From Polytrichum commune (lineage: Eukaryota > Streptophyta > Polytrichopsida > Polytrichales > Polytrichaceae), in assembly GCA_950295325.1 (NCBI GenBank), contig OX485806.1, positions 18,908,001 to 18,972,000 of the forward strand: DNA of 64,000 bases, given 5' to 3'. This document shows, piece after piece, positions 55,261-64,000 of this stretch. A program made the position numbers and the translations under genes. How positions within the stretch are numbered: position 1 is the stretch's first letter; each line of letters starts with the position of its first letter. The notes beneath the pieces are model-generated. The model had not been told where the DNA came from and searched no databases. It worked only from the letters and a program-made list of their open reading frames with translations.

Positions 55261-55484
55261 TGATGATGCGTCAGTATTATTTTGATGTCCAGCCATGGAA
55301 ACTTTCACCAAGTAGACACAATCAAAGAATAAGCCTTTCATAAGTTCCCTCGTTATGACTGCTGCAGTTGCAATTGATCTCATCAACAATCTTGAATCAT
55401 CAGCAGCTAACTCATCACACTTTATTCCCTCACCAGAACATTTCAACCAGGATGCCTTTCCAAATATAAGCCCATCTCCTGCAC
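55261..55484 (-). CDS. Candidate internal exon of an unidentified minus-strand gene
   Basis: On the minus strand an open frame reads GDGLIFGKASWLKCSGEG, then DELAADDSRLLMRS and ITRELMKGLFFDCVYLVKVS. It begins after an acceptor (TTAG or GTGCAG) and ends in TCATCA|GTAAGTAA, a consensus donor (GT at 55260-55259). Composition and codon pattern look protein-coding. I recognise no family. The adjacent MITE would lie at the start of the next intron. A possible first exon lies at 56146. Other exons were not found, so this stands as a single-exon hypothesis. Confidence 0.35.
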
Positions 55485-56029
55485 CTAACCTTCAAAGTTC
55501 ACCCTAACCTCATGAGTCATGATCACCTGGGTCCTGCAACAACCCATTCTAGGTACCCGCCATCTTATAATTCGATAAGAATCTAAATATTTTTCCAACT
55601 TTAACCCTACAAACGCACCTGTCAGACATCCCCTTACGAATAGGTCAACAACCCCAATTCAAGAAATTATTCTCAACAACCTTGGAATCATCTCTCGGCG
55701 AAACCAATTTTATCTGGTAGCAGCAGGTCGAGTCAATCATCAGACGCCCTAAGATTAATAACAACCTCCTGACACAAGAGATGCTCTTCGAACAACAACA
55801 TTGACTTTAACGACCCCAATTCAAACATGCGATGCCCTTTAATTAGCTGCAAGGCTGGATGATTCAGAACAATTCGTCGACGGTTTCCCTCGTAACCTAA
55901 TTAGGTTAACTCACCTCCCTCATGACAGGAACCCGGCAATGAAGTCAGCCATTCTCACCAGAATCCTGTAAGTTCTGTGCACAGACTGCAACTTCGAGTT
56001 CTGCAAGAATTCGCTCACAATCAGAAGTA

Positions 56030-56146
56030 TCAAGCTAACGGCTTCCGATATTCAACGAGCATGCCAATTCGAATTTGTGATCCGGCCATTCGGAGAAGCC
56101 TGGTTGCTGGAGGTGCCAAGTGGCGGATGGGACAAGACTCGCTCAT
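56030..56146 (-). CDS. Possible first exon, GC-rich 5' end
   Basis: A minus-strand ATG at 56146 in good context (CCGCCATGAGC) opens a 38-codon frame containing IRHLAPPATRLLRMAGSQ and IRIGMLVEYRKP. The DNA just upstream (56147-56230) is strongly GC-rich with CAG/GCC runs, as at plant 5' UTRs. The N-terminus is basic and free of acidic residues after position 3, compatible with an organelle leader. SQIRIGMLVEY faintly resembles the start of an elongation factor P domain, but the next conserved blocks were not found. The opposite strand also has an Ala-rich frame here, probably a shadow. Confidence 0.25.
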   Translation of the reverse strand: MSESCPIRHLAPPATRLLRMAGSQIRIGMLVEYRKPLA

Positions 56147-56465
56147 GGCGGGTGAGCTGACGCCGGCGGCAAACGCGGCAGCAGCAGCGGCAGAGGCAGC
56201 GGCAGGGGCTCGACGGTACGGATAACGAAAGTTGCTAAATTGGATGTGCTACAGTGGCCAACGCTTGCTTGGTCTCTCGATGTTTTAAAAAAATGTTAAG
56301 ACTTTAAATATCCAAGCCTTGGTTCTTAATGCATTTTGGCGTTGGCTTTTGGCCTTCTATCTTAATAGAAAATACAAGAAAGTTCAAAGTCATGAATCAT
56401 GTCATGTTCTTATTGACAATTGAGGTTTGGATATTTGGATGATAAACTTGAGGGCGCTAGAGTAA

Positions 56466-57347
56466 GAGCAGTCGTTCCTAGATCTGCATCTGCATCCGGG
56501 AATGAAAGTGGCTTCCGTTTAGGATGCAGATGCAAACCCAAGCAAAATTGCGACTCATCTTGCATTGTTTTCTTCACTAACTTTTGAATTTCCTCTAAAA
56601 TGAACGGTAATTGTTTGAAGTCATGAACGTCAACTGGTGATTTCTCAAACTCGTCCGGTTCATTTGTGATGGTTAATTTTCTGAAGTCTCAAACCTCGAC
56701 CGCTTATTTCTCAAACTCGTCATGTTCATACGTAACTAGTAATTTTCCTGAAGACCCCAAGCAAAATTGCGACTCATCTTGCATTGTTTTCTTCACTAAC
56801 TTTTGAATTTCCTCTAAAATGAACGGTAATTTTTTGAAGTCATGAACGTCAACTGGTGATTTCTCAAACTCGTCCGGTTCATTTGTGATGGTTAATTTTC
56901 TGAAGTCTCAAACCTCGACCGCTTATTTCTCAAACTCGTCATGTTCATACATAACTAGTATTTTTCCTGAAGACCCTAAATGTCAACTAGTTATTTCTCA
57001 AACACATCCAGTTCGTCTGTAACTAGTATTTTTTCCTAAAGACCCTAAACCTCAATCAATTATTTCTCAAACACGTCCGGTTCATGCAGATTTACCTAAC
57101 AATCACTAGGAAGGTGAACTATTGACTCGTCTCTTCTGAAAAGCTGCAATAATGTCTCTTGTCCTATATGATAGAAGGCTCCATGCATATCTTGACCATA
57201 TGCAAGGAGTTCAACGGTTCCTATAAACAATCTCATCCAATTCTATATTATGCACTAGTGAGTGGGCCACTTCCCTGCATACGCATCTGCATTGCGGATG
57301 CAAAAGTGCATTTGCAAATGCAAATGCAAGGTGATTGGCCTTGCCCT
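56466..57347. mobile_element. Harbinger-type MITE (family GAGCAAGCCC), copy 1
   Basis: Left end GAGCAGTCGTTCCTAGATCT and right end GGCCTTGCCCT are flanked by TAA at 56463-56465 and 57348-57350. Subterminal stem-loops are built from CTGCATCTGCATCC and GGATGCAGATGC. The ends and interior match 60801-61720. It is non-coding. Confidence 0.7.
56537..56974. repeat. Two-copy 219-bp tandem duplication inside the MITE
   Basis: Starting at CCCAAGCAAAATTGCGACTC, positions 56537-56755 are repeated almost identically at 56756-56974. The very low divergence indicates a recent duplication within the element. Confidence 0.9.
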
Positions 57348-57350
57348 TAA

Positions 57351-59906
57351 ACCCCTCTTTAATGAGCTCGTTTAGGGGGTGTCATAAGGTAGACAAGGCT
57401 CGTGTGGATACTTCCCAGGCAGGATAAATACCCCCAACGAGCTTTGACAATCTCAATATTGTGGGTGTCAAGGCAACGGACATTTGTCCAGTCCACAATG
57501 CTGAAATTGTTTGTCCTAGCACTACGCATTGCAACCACATGAGGCAAGATGATTGAGTTCAAAATCAAACTTCAACAACATATGCACACTACTACACCCT
57601 TTGTGCAAAAAAATATTTTTGAAGGTGTTGTTGGAAGTGAGTCCAACCCACAATTCAAGGAACATATTATTCACAAAGTAAAGGACTGCACAAATAAGTA
57701 GCCACACATTGTGGCACTATGTACTTCTTGAAAATGCCAATTGTTTTTTAACCATGAATACAAAGAATAAGGTTTGGTGCCATGTACCCTACACATAAAA
57801 TAACAAAAGTAATAAACATGAAAAAATCTTTTCACGTACAAGGGAAGGGGCAAAGAATGTTGGCACCCTAAAATAGAAGCATGAGCCCAAAGTGGAGAAT
57901 GAAAACCTAGCCATGTCAAAAGAATGAATGGTCAAGGACAAAAATATGACACCAAGCATCATAGGTATGCATGTCCAGTACGTGGACACCAAAAATCACC
58001 TTGAAAGTAGACCAAAATAAAATGATGATTGCATATTGACATTGGAAAACACCAAGCATGTGAAATATATGATAACAACACCAAGTACCTTTTATGATAA
58101 AGAGAAATCGATGGTATGTGGTAAATGAGTGGATGGAATGGCATAAAACTCCAAGAAAACAAGATAGTTGAGAGAACAAAATCATGAAGGTTGGGAGACT
58201 CTATGAGGTTGGGGGGGGGGGGGGGGGGGGGGAGGGGGGTCCCCACAGTGTGTTTGGATGCAAACAATAGGGGCAAACATTATTCACACAACTCCAAAAT
58301 GCCATATGGCGGCATGTAAGCAAGGCCAATCTTATTTATTTAATGTTACAATCAATTTGTGGCCACATAAACCATCATTGGTGGACATTAGAACATCCAT
58401 CAACACAAAAAATCACGATGTGTGAATGAGCACATTTGTGCTTGAGTTGTGGACATTATGCCATGTTAAGGACATGTATGAAGTTGCTTAGTTAGAATTA
58501 TTTCTCCAAGATTGGATTATTTTTGAGCCGTCATTGATTTAGAGTGCTTAATTTTTCTTTTTAATTCAATCACAATTGCACAACCGTCCACACTAGTGGC
58601 TTTCTATCTAAATCCTTACGCGAGCTCAGTTGCGGGGATGTGGTGGAATTGCAATGGCTACAAACTTTCATTGGTCACATGATCAAGTATGGATAGTTAA
58701 TTAGCTTTGGCTCTCATTCTTGAATTGGTGTAATTCATCCCAATCAATTTAAGTTGGGCGCATGTATTGTGAAAATTGGTAAACCACTAGGCATTGACCT
58801 AATCCTCCCTCAAATTGGCCTTTGATGGCCCTCTTATATACTCGGAGATCCATATGGGGTGGAAATGGGCATGAGGAAGGCACCACGTGGCCAGTCTTAA
58901 TAGCACAACTATTATCTTGCCCGACAGAGTGCCCCCAAACGGTTCCATAGTTGAACACTAGAGATCTCAAGACTACCGCACTACGACCCTACGATTTCCC
59001 ACAACATTCGCCACGTACCGAGCCCAACCATCTGCAGTATTCAGTCATATGTCGTAGCCATGAACAATGCTCAACCTAAGCCAAGCTCAAATTTGGGAGG
59101 AAGCCCAATATGATTGAAAAATAGTTCCTTTCGATACTTGGACCCACAATGAAGCTCAAAAGAGATGAACATAGCTATATTCTAGAGTGAGTCTCTTGTA
59201 CTACGGGCTCAATCGTACACAATGCATCTCCTTGCTTGTTGTATTGTATTGCTCAACACAACATGGATACCCATTTGTGATAAGCATGAAATATGAAGGA
59301 AACTAGCTTTTCTTTTTCTTTTTCTTTTTTTTTGTGTGTGTGTGTCGTGGTTGCTTCAAGCCTGGTCTTGTGTTTCATGTAAATGCTGTTTGGATTTTGT
59401 GTCTTGTCTCTAGACCTGGTCTCCATAAGCACGGGTCATGGGCTTTATGGCATGTAAGTAGGCCTGGTCTTATTTTACCTCTACCAGCCTCTGCAGTTGT
59501 CGGAGTCCGTTACTTTCAAACAAATAATGAATGCCATTTGCGTTTTTATTCTATTTAGTACCCAACAGAGTCTATCATTGCACCACAACAATGCCTTGAA
59601 CGAGTCTACAATTTCAACATGCAAAGGAGTTGTGGCTCGTGAGTTTCGCATCTCGCGGAAACACGGCATGCCTTGTTGTTTTTAACTCACTAAATAGAAC
59701 ATTCATAGCCACACTATTACATTTATTAATATGAATCTTTAGCACGGGTCGAAAGCGGTGTGCCTTGCCTCCGTGATGGTCCACGTGCACCACGGTTCTC
59801 ATGCCTACTTCTATCATTGGCACTTTGTCATTGCAAGACACTTAACATGGATTGACGATGAATACCTTAAACTCGCCACTCCCTTGATCAAACCAATAGT
59901 GTGGTG
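57351..59906. other. Intergenic, long G tract, no gene recognised
   Basis: AT-rich DNA with an interrupted poly-G run at about 58210-58240 and a CTTTTTCTTTTT tract near 59310. Overlapping minus-strand open frames at 57.4-58.3 kb are hydrophobic but show no family motif. Confidence 0.4.
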
Positions 59907-60125
59907 AGGTATGTGGGTGTTAATCGGTTCGTTTTTCAAATTTTCGCCAACCTCTGCTGATTATATTTACACAACAAACTTGTGTTGCAATAGCAAATCT
60001 ACAATGAAGCATCAACAAAATTGGATTTCCCCTCATTTAGTTATGGTTGTCGGAAGTGCATGGTATGTTGATTTCTTAATCGAACACATAAGTCCTCCCG
60101 CTTATGTTCATTGTTGATTGTGTAG

Positions 60126-60648
60126 CAGAGCCCAACATTTTCCTTTTTAATTGCACCCATACCCAGACCATGCCCATCTGCAGTGACCTATGCCCACCCA
60201 TGCCCACCCATAGCATGACATGTGCACACCCATGCCCACCCATGCCCACACATAGCATGACATGTGCCCACCCATGCCCACCCATGCCCACACATAGCAT
60301 GACATGTGCCCACCCATGCCCACCCATGTCCACCCATGCTATTCAAATTGCGCCCATGTATTCAAAAATTGTGTAATGTGTAATGTGTAATTGTGTAATG
60401 TGTCTTGTATGATTGTGTAATTGTGCCCCACCCATGCCCATCCATTATAATATCAAACCCATGCCCACCCATGAACAATAATATCGCAGTCATGCCCACC
60501 CATGCCCACCCATGAACAATAATATCGCAGCCATACCCACCCATGCCCACCCATGAACAATAATATTGCACCCATGCCCACCCAAAACCCATGGGCATGG
60601 GTGGGTATGGTCATGGGCATGGGTATGGGCACCCAATGTAGGGCTCTG
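60126..60648 (-). mobile_element. hAT-superfamily element B with perfect 8-bp target duplication
   Basis: Starts CAGAGCCCAACATT and ends AATGTAGGGCTCTG, like element A. The 8-bp sequence TTGTGTAG flanks it exactly at 60118-60125 and 60649-60656. Both subterminal regions match element A, but the transposase remnant is absent and the minisatellite is longer on the left side. It is a non-autonomous relative nested inside the TIR element 59907-60797. Confidence 0.92.
60170..60625. repeat. CCCACCCATG minisatellite in hAT element B
   Basis: The left part repeats CCCACCCATGCCCAC(C/A)CATAGCATGACATGTG-like units about three times. The right part repeats CCCACCCATG with the spacer AACAATAATAT(C/T)GCA. 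It ends in an inverted G-rich block (GGGCATGGGTGGG) as in element A. The unit composition differs between the two elements, showing independent expansion. Confidence 0.85.
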
Positions 60649-60800
60649 TTGTGTAGTTAATCAAACTTAGATACATAGTCCAATCTCTTTGAAACATGTG
60701 CCTTTATGGTGTTTGTTTTTTGATCTTCACCTACTCACATACCAATCAAATATAGGTGTCCGATTAAGAAAAGAAACCAAATAACACTTGCACACCTTAA

Positions 60801-61720
60801 GAGCAAGCCCAGTCGTTCCTGGATCTGCATTTGCATATGGGAATGAAAAGTGGCCTCCATCCAGGACGCAGGTGCAGACCCAAGCAAAACTGCCACTCAT
60901 TCTGCATTGCTTTCATCAAAATTTCCTCTAAAATGATTTGTAGTTTTTTGAAGTCATGAACTTCAACCGGTTAGTTCTCAAACTCATTTGTGCTTCATGT
61001 GTAACTAGTATTTTTTTCCTGGTTTACCCTAAACTAAAACTGGTTATTTTCAAGCTCATCCATGCTTCATGCATAACTATAATTATTTCATGGGTTACCC
61101 TAAACCTCAACCGGTTATTTCTCAAGCTCGTCCGTAATGTGCAAGTGAATATAATTATCTCATGGTTTACCCTAAACCTCAACCGGTTATTTCTCAAACT
61201 CATCCGCAATTTGCACGTGAATATAGTTATCTCCTAGTTTACCCTAAACCTCAACCGGTTATTTCTCAAACTCATCCGTAATGTGCACGTGAATATAATT
61301 ATCTCCTAGTTTACCCTAAACCTCAACCGGTTATTTCTCAAACTCATCCGTAATGTGCACGTGAATATAATTATCTCTTGGTTTACCCTAAACCTCAACC
61401 AGTTATTTCTCAAACTCATCCCTAATTTTGCGCGTAACTAGAATTATCTCTTGGTTTACCCTAAACCTCATCATTCACTAGGACCCTACCATATTGAGTT
61501 GTCTTTAGTTAAAAGCCGCCATGAAGTTGTTTGTCCTTAGCTGATAGCAGGCTCCCTGCATATCTCGACGAAATGCAGAGAGTTCTGCACTTCGTGTATT
61601 ATTTTACATCCAATTTTAGCAAATAGTAGGGTGACTGGGCCAGTATCCTGCATCTGCATCCGCATCACGGATGAAAAAAACGCAAATGCAGATGCATGTG
61701 CAGGGTCACTGGGCTTGCCC
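60801..61720. mobile_element. Harbinger-type MITE (family GAGCAAGCCC), copy 2
   Basis: Left end GAGCAAGCCCAGTCGTTCCT and right end ACTGGGCTTGCCC are flanked by TAA at 60798-60800 and 61721-61723. The left TAA directly abuts the preceding TIR element. Subterminal CTGCAT/ATGCAG stem-loops match copy 1. It is non-coding. Confidence 0.8.
60955..61480. repeat. 72-bp tandem repeat inside the MITE, about seven units
   Basis: ACCCTAAACCTCAACCGGTT recurs at 61097, 61169, 61241, 61313 and 61385, with weaker units before and after; spacing is 71-73 bp. Later units are nearly identical. Each unit carries one CCCTAAA, identical to the plant telomere word, but as a single occurrence per unit. Related sequence occurs in copy 1 of the MITE. 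Confidence 0.9.
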
Positions 61721-61723
61721 TAA

Positions 61724-62705
61724 TAGAAACTTCCAAGTTTGTAACGAAATCATTAATTGCCAAGTCAATTGATTCATTGCCTAGACATTTGGTGTCATGA
61801 CATGTACCAATAAGTGAGACTTGCTCAAGGGCATATTTTCTTCTTTGTCTTCTTCTTTAACCCTACTTGCTTTTGGCATGTTCATATTAATTGTGTGTTA
61901 TCTCTTTATATTGGATGACATGAAATATTTATCAAACTCTTTTCAATTAACCTTCATGGGCGTCAAAATGAATAACCTTACAAGACAAATTGAGCTATCA
62001 TTATCCAGCAAAAAGTCACATCACAATCCATATTCACGTCATATAATTTCAAAATACCATATTCATTAGAAGCCCAAATCAACTCCAAAAGCATTTAGGG
62101 GTTGATTAGCTACACATAGTTGTTGGTTTAGTGTAGCCAATGCATCAAGATCAATCATTGTTGCCACTTGAATAACAATACGTAGTGCTTATTCCTCAAC
62201 AAATGGAAGCTACATGATAAACAAACACCGATGACCCAATCCACATGGGGTATGTATTATAACTATACAACTCAACCCACCTACCACAAAGCATACAACA
62301 AACCCTATCTTTTACCGAGAAACTCTTGAACATGGTAGGGCCAACATGCACATATTCATGTCAATTAGATTACCAATGTTTATTTATTTACTATCACATA
62401 GTGACCCCTTAACTAGTATATAAGAAAAGTTTGGATTTTTTGACCTATTCCGAACTAAATTGATATCACACACATGCTTTAATATCTCCACTATGGTGCC
62501 AAATGTTTGCACATGTATCATGCCCACAATCTTTTAACATACAATCATCTACATTATGGCTACATGATGAGTACAAATAACAACACTTGAAGCACGATTG
62601 TTCACATTTCCCAAACATGCTTATTAGTACTACTTCCTTGTTTGCATCTTGTGTCACATACAAAGTAAACTCTTATCAATCAACAACACATGGGATCTCC
62701 CACAT
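61724..62705. other. Intergenic, no gene recognised
   Basis: AT-rich DNA between two transposon-derived blocks. Open frames up to 82 codons show no recognisable motif. Confidence 0.4.
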
Positions 62706-62708
62706 TGA

Positions 62709-63310
62709 GGGCCACTTCACACATGACCCAAGAGTTGTGACCTTGTAATGATGAGGACCCTTGACTCTCATCCAAACGCCGTACCATGGGTGTTGGAAAG
62801 CCGTTCTATGTAGTCATGGGCCCTCAAGCATAGTGTGAAGTGAGAATGGGCCATGTTGCGGGACCATTGCACATTTTGTTGGCGGAAAAAGAGGGGAGGT
62901 TTTGGTTTCATATAATATGTCTCAAACTCTACCAATTTAAGAGAATTACTTGGTGGTGTTTGTCTATCCTGGAATCTATCTTGGAATATGTTATGGAATG
63001 TGCCCTCCAACCTGTCCTGAAATCTGACTTGCTGGAAAAAATATTAAAAGGTCACTGTATCTCGGAATTTGCGTCAGGCCCACGCGCCTTGGAAGTGGGC
63101 CTGACAAAAATTCCAGGAGACCATGAAACCTTATCCATAATCCGCCACGTAAGACTTCATGTAGACTTTTCATCCATGAAATCTTCTTTGGGCCTTTAGA
63201 CCTTCACCTTCGTGTGTGAAGTGAACTTGGACGGTCTCCGCCCTTTCGACCAATGAGAGCCGTTAGATTGCAATGGTCACAGGCCTTCAGTCTTGTGTGT
63301 GAAGTGGCCC
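62709..63310 (+). mobile_element. Harbinger deletion derivative (602 bp)
   Basis: Left end GGGCCACTTCACACATGACC and right end CTTGTGTGTGAAGTGGCCC are flanked by TGA at 62706-62708 and 63311-63313. The left half matches the right end of the 4.95-kb Harbinger element (CTCATCCAAACGCCGTACCA) plus 47569-47623. The right half matches its left ~260 bp, including the hairpin. It lacks all coding sequence and so is an internally deleted, non-autonomous relative in the opposite orientation. Confidence 0.85.
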
Positions 63311-63510
63311 TGATATCCACCTGCACTAATAACTCAAGAATTCTAAGTACTAGTATTTGATTTCAAAACACAAGGAAACATGCACCCGTGTTTGCAACAA
63401 TTTTTTTTGCACTGCAGTGGATGAAGAAAGAGTAGTGCTAATAATGAATGCTATGGAAGCTACAGATCAGAGTCCGGAGAGATTCTTGGGCACGAACGGT
63501 CAAAATCTTA

Positions 63511-64000
63511 GGGCCACTTCACACACGAGCCAAGAGCCGTGACCATGAAATTGTGAGAGTCCAAAAGAAAGTGTTCAAAGACCATCCCAAGACACCTCCA
63601 AAATCATGTAGTGCGGTCACGGACCCTCAAGTGTAGTGTGAAGTCATATGTGACCGGGCCCTTAACCAAATGCTAGTTCAATGAATGTCTATTCATGCAG
63701 GTCCTCACACTTGATAAAATAGAATAAATCAACGGTTGTGAGTGTTCAGAGCGCCATGGTCTCCCGGTTTTGCGTTAGGCCTACCTCCAAGACGTGGTTT
63801 GTGAAAATAACCCAAGTGACCATGAAACATGATCCATTTGATGCCATGTAGGAATCCATGTAGACTTTACATCCATCTTGCATTCAAATACTCCATTGGT
63901 CCCTCAAGCGTAGTGTGAAGTGAACTTGGACCGGCTCCGCCTTTTCCACCAATGAGAGTGCTTGAAGTGTAATGGTCATGGGCTCTCAGTCTCGTGTGTG
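63511..64000 (+). mobile_element. Second Harbinger derivative, cut by the window end
   Basis: Left end GGGCCACTTCACACACGAGC is preceded by TTA (63508-63510). The last bases of the window, CAGTCTCGTGTGTG, are the start of the expected right terminus GTGTGTGAAGTGGCCC, so the element should end about 9 bp past the window, followed by TTA. It has the same two-part structure as 62709-63310 and is diverged from it. Confidence 0.75.

Larger units (their letters stand above)
59907..60797 (+). mobile_element. TIR element (family AGGTATGTGGG), copy 3, split by a hAT insertion
   Basis: Begins AGGTATGTGGGTGTTAATCG and ends AACACTTGCACACCT, followed by TA. Removing the hAT element and one copy of its 8-bp duplication leaves about 360 bp that align with the copies at 17433 and 25521, including AGTCCAATCTCTTTGAAAC. 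The TA expected on the left has become TG. Confidence 0.6.

Noticed and set aside
56030-56146. Elongation factor P N-terminus
   Set aside because: Only SQIRIGMLVEY is similar; the expected GRGGA and VELRD blocks could not be found in the following 600 bp on the minus strand. Kept only as a possible unidentified exon.
55977-56225. Plus-strand Ala-rich protein of 82 residues
   Set aside because: The poly-Ala stretch comes from a GCN-repeat in a GC-rich patch; the minus-strand ATG context and frame looked slightly more gene-like, and neither has homology I recognise.
57359-58276. Hydrophobic overlapping minus-strand frames as a membrane protein gene
   Set aside because: They lie in different frames with many stops between them, match no family, and end in a poly-G tract; AT-rich sequence commonly gives hydrophobic frames.
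61026-61480. Interstitial telomere repeat (CCCTAAA)
   Set aside because: The word occurs once per 72-bp unit and never in tandem, so it is part of a MITE-internal repeat.
63511-63661. Separate 151-bp MITE ending GGGCCC followed by TTA at 63662
   Set aside because: The inner GGGCCC-TTA gives an apparent duplication, but comparison with 62709-63310 shows this is only the left half of a longer element whose right end starts at the window edge.

Overview
The window is nuclear DNA from a land plant. It has spliced genes with GT-AG introns, a plastid-type enolase with an N-terminal transit peptide, a plant cell-wall pectinesterase, and a dense background of small DNA transposons typical of plants. 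Angiosperm hallmarks are absent and a decayed group II intron reverse-transcriptase fragment is present, so a seed-free plant (bryophyte, lycophyte or fern) seems more likely. The sequence alone does not settle this.

Only two complete genes can be reconstructed, both on the minus strand in the left third. The plastid enolase (2408-6557) has six exons, an intact 501-residue frame and all catalytic residues. The secreted pectinesterase (19103-21580) has five exons and an intact 413-residue frame. They serve unrelated functions: phosphoenolpyruvate supply in the plastid, and pectin demethylesterification in the wall. Weaker genic signals are a one-exon candidate at 55261-55484 with a possible first exon at 56030-56146, an interrupted frame at 341-745, and a remnant at 42877-43522.

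The rest is repeat-rich. Layout: 7.0-14.2 kb holds nested MITEs, a fold-back element and a facing pair of ~700-bp terminal-inverted-repeat (TIR) elements. 15-19 kb holds three copies of an exon-like unit ending in a consensus splice donor, plus other duplicated units. 21.8-22.5 kb holds ~200-bp tandem repeats upstream of the pectinesterase. 23.5-32.5 kb is mostly featureless apart from microsatellites, a strand-skewed block and two tandem duplications. 33.2-38.1 kb contains a hAT element with a transposase remnant, a hairpin MITE, the group II intron RT fragment and a tRNA-derived SINE. 44.3-49.3 kb is a 4.95-kb PIF/Harbinger element. 54.3-64.0 kb is a cluster of Harbinger MITEs, a second hAT element nested in another TIR element, and a CpG-rich MITE.

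The most informative relationships are between transposons. The 4.95-kb Harbinger element (DDE transposase on the minus strand, trihelix-like ORF on the plus strand) has the same ends as two short elements at 62.7-64.0 kb, so a coding element and its deletion derivatives lie in one window. Two hAT elements with perfect 8-bp target duplications share an internal CCCACCCATG minisatellite. One keeps the transposase C-terminal dimerisation domain and the other has lost it. I did not find a convincing new enzymatic or defence system.
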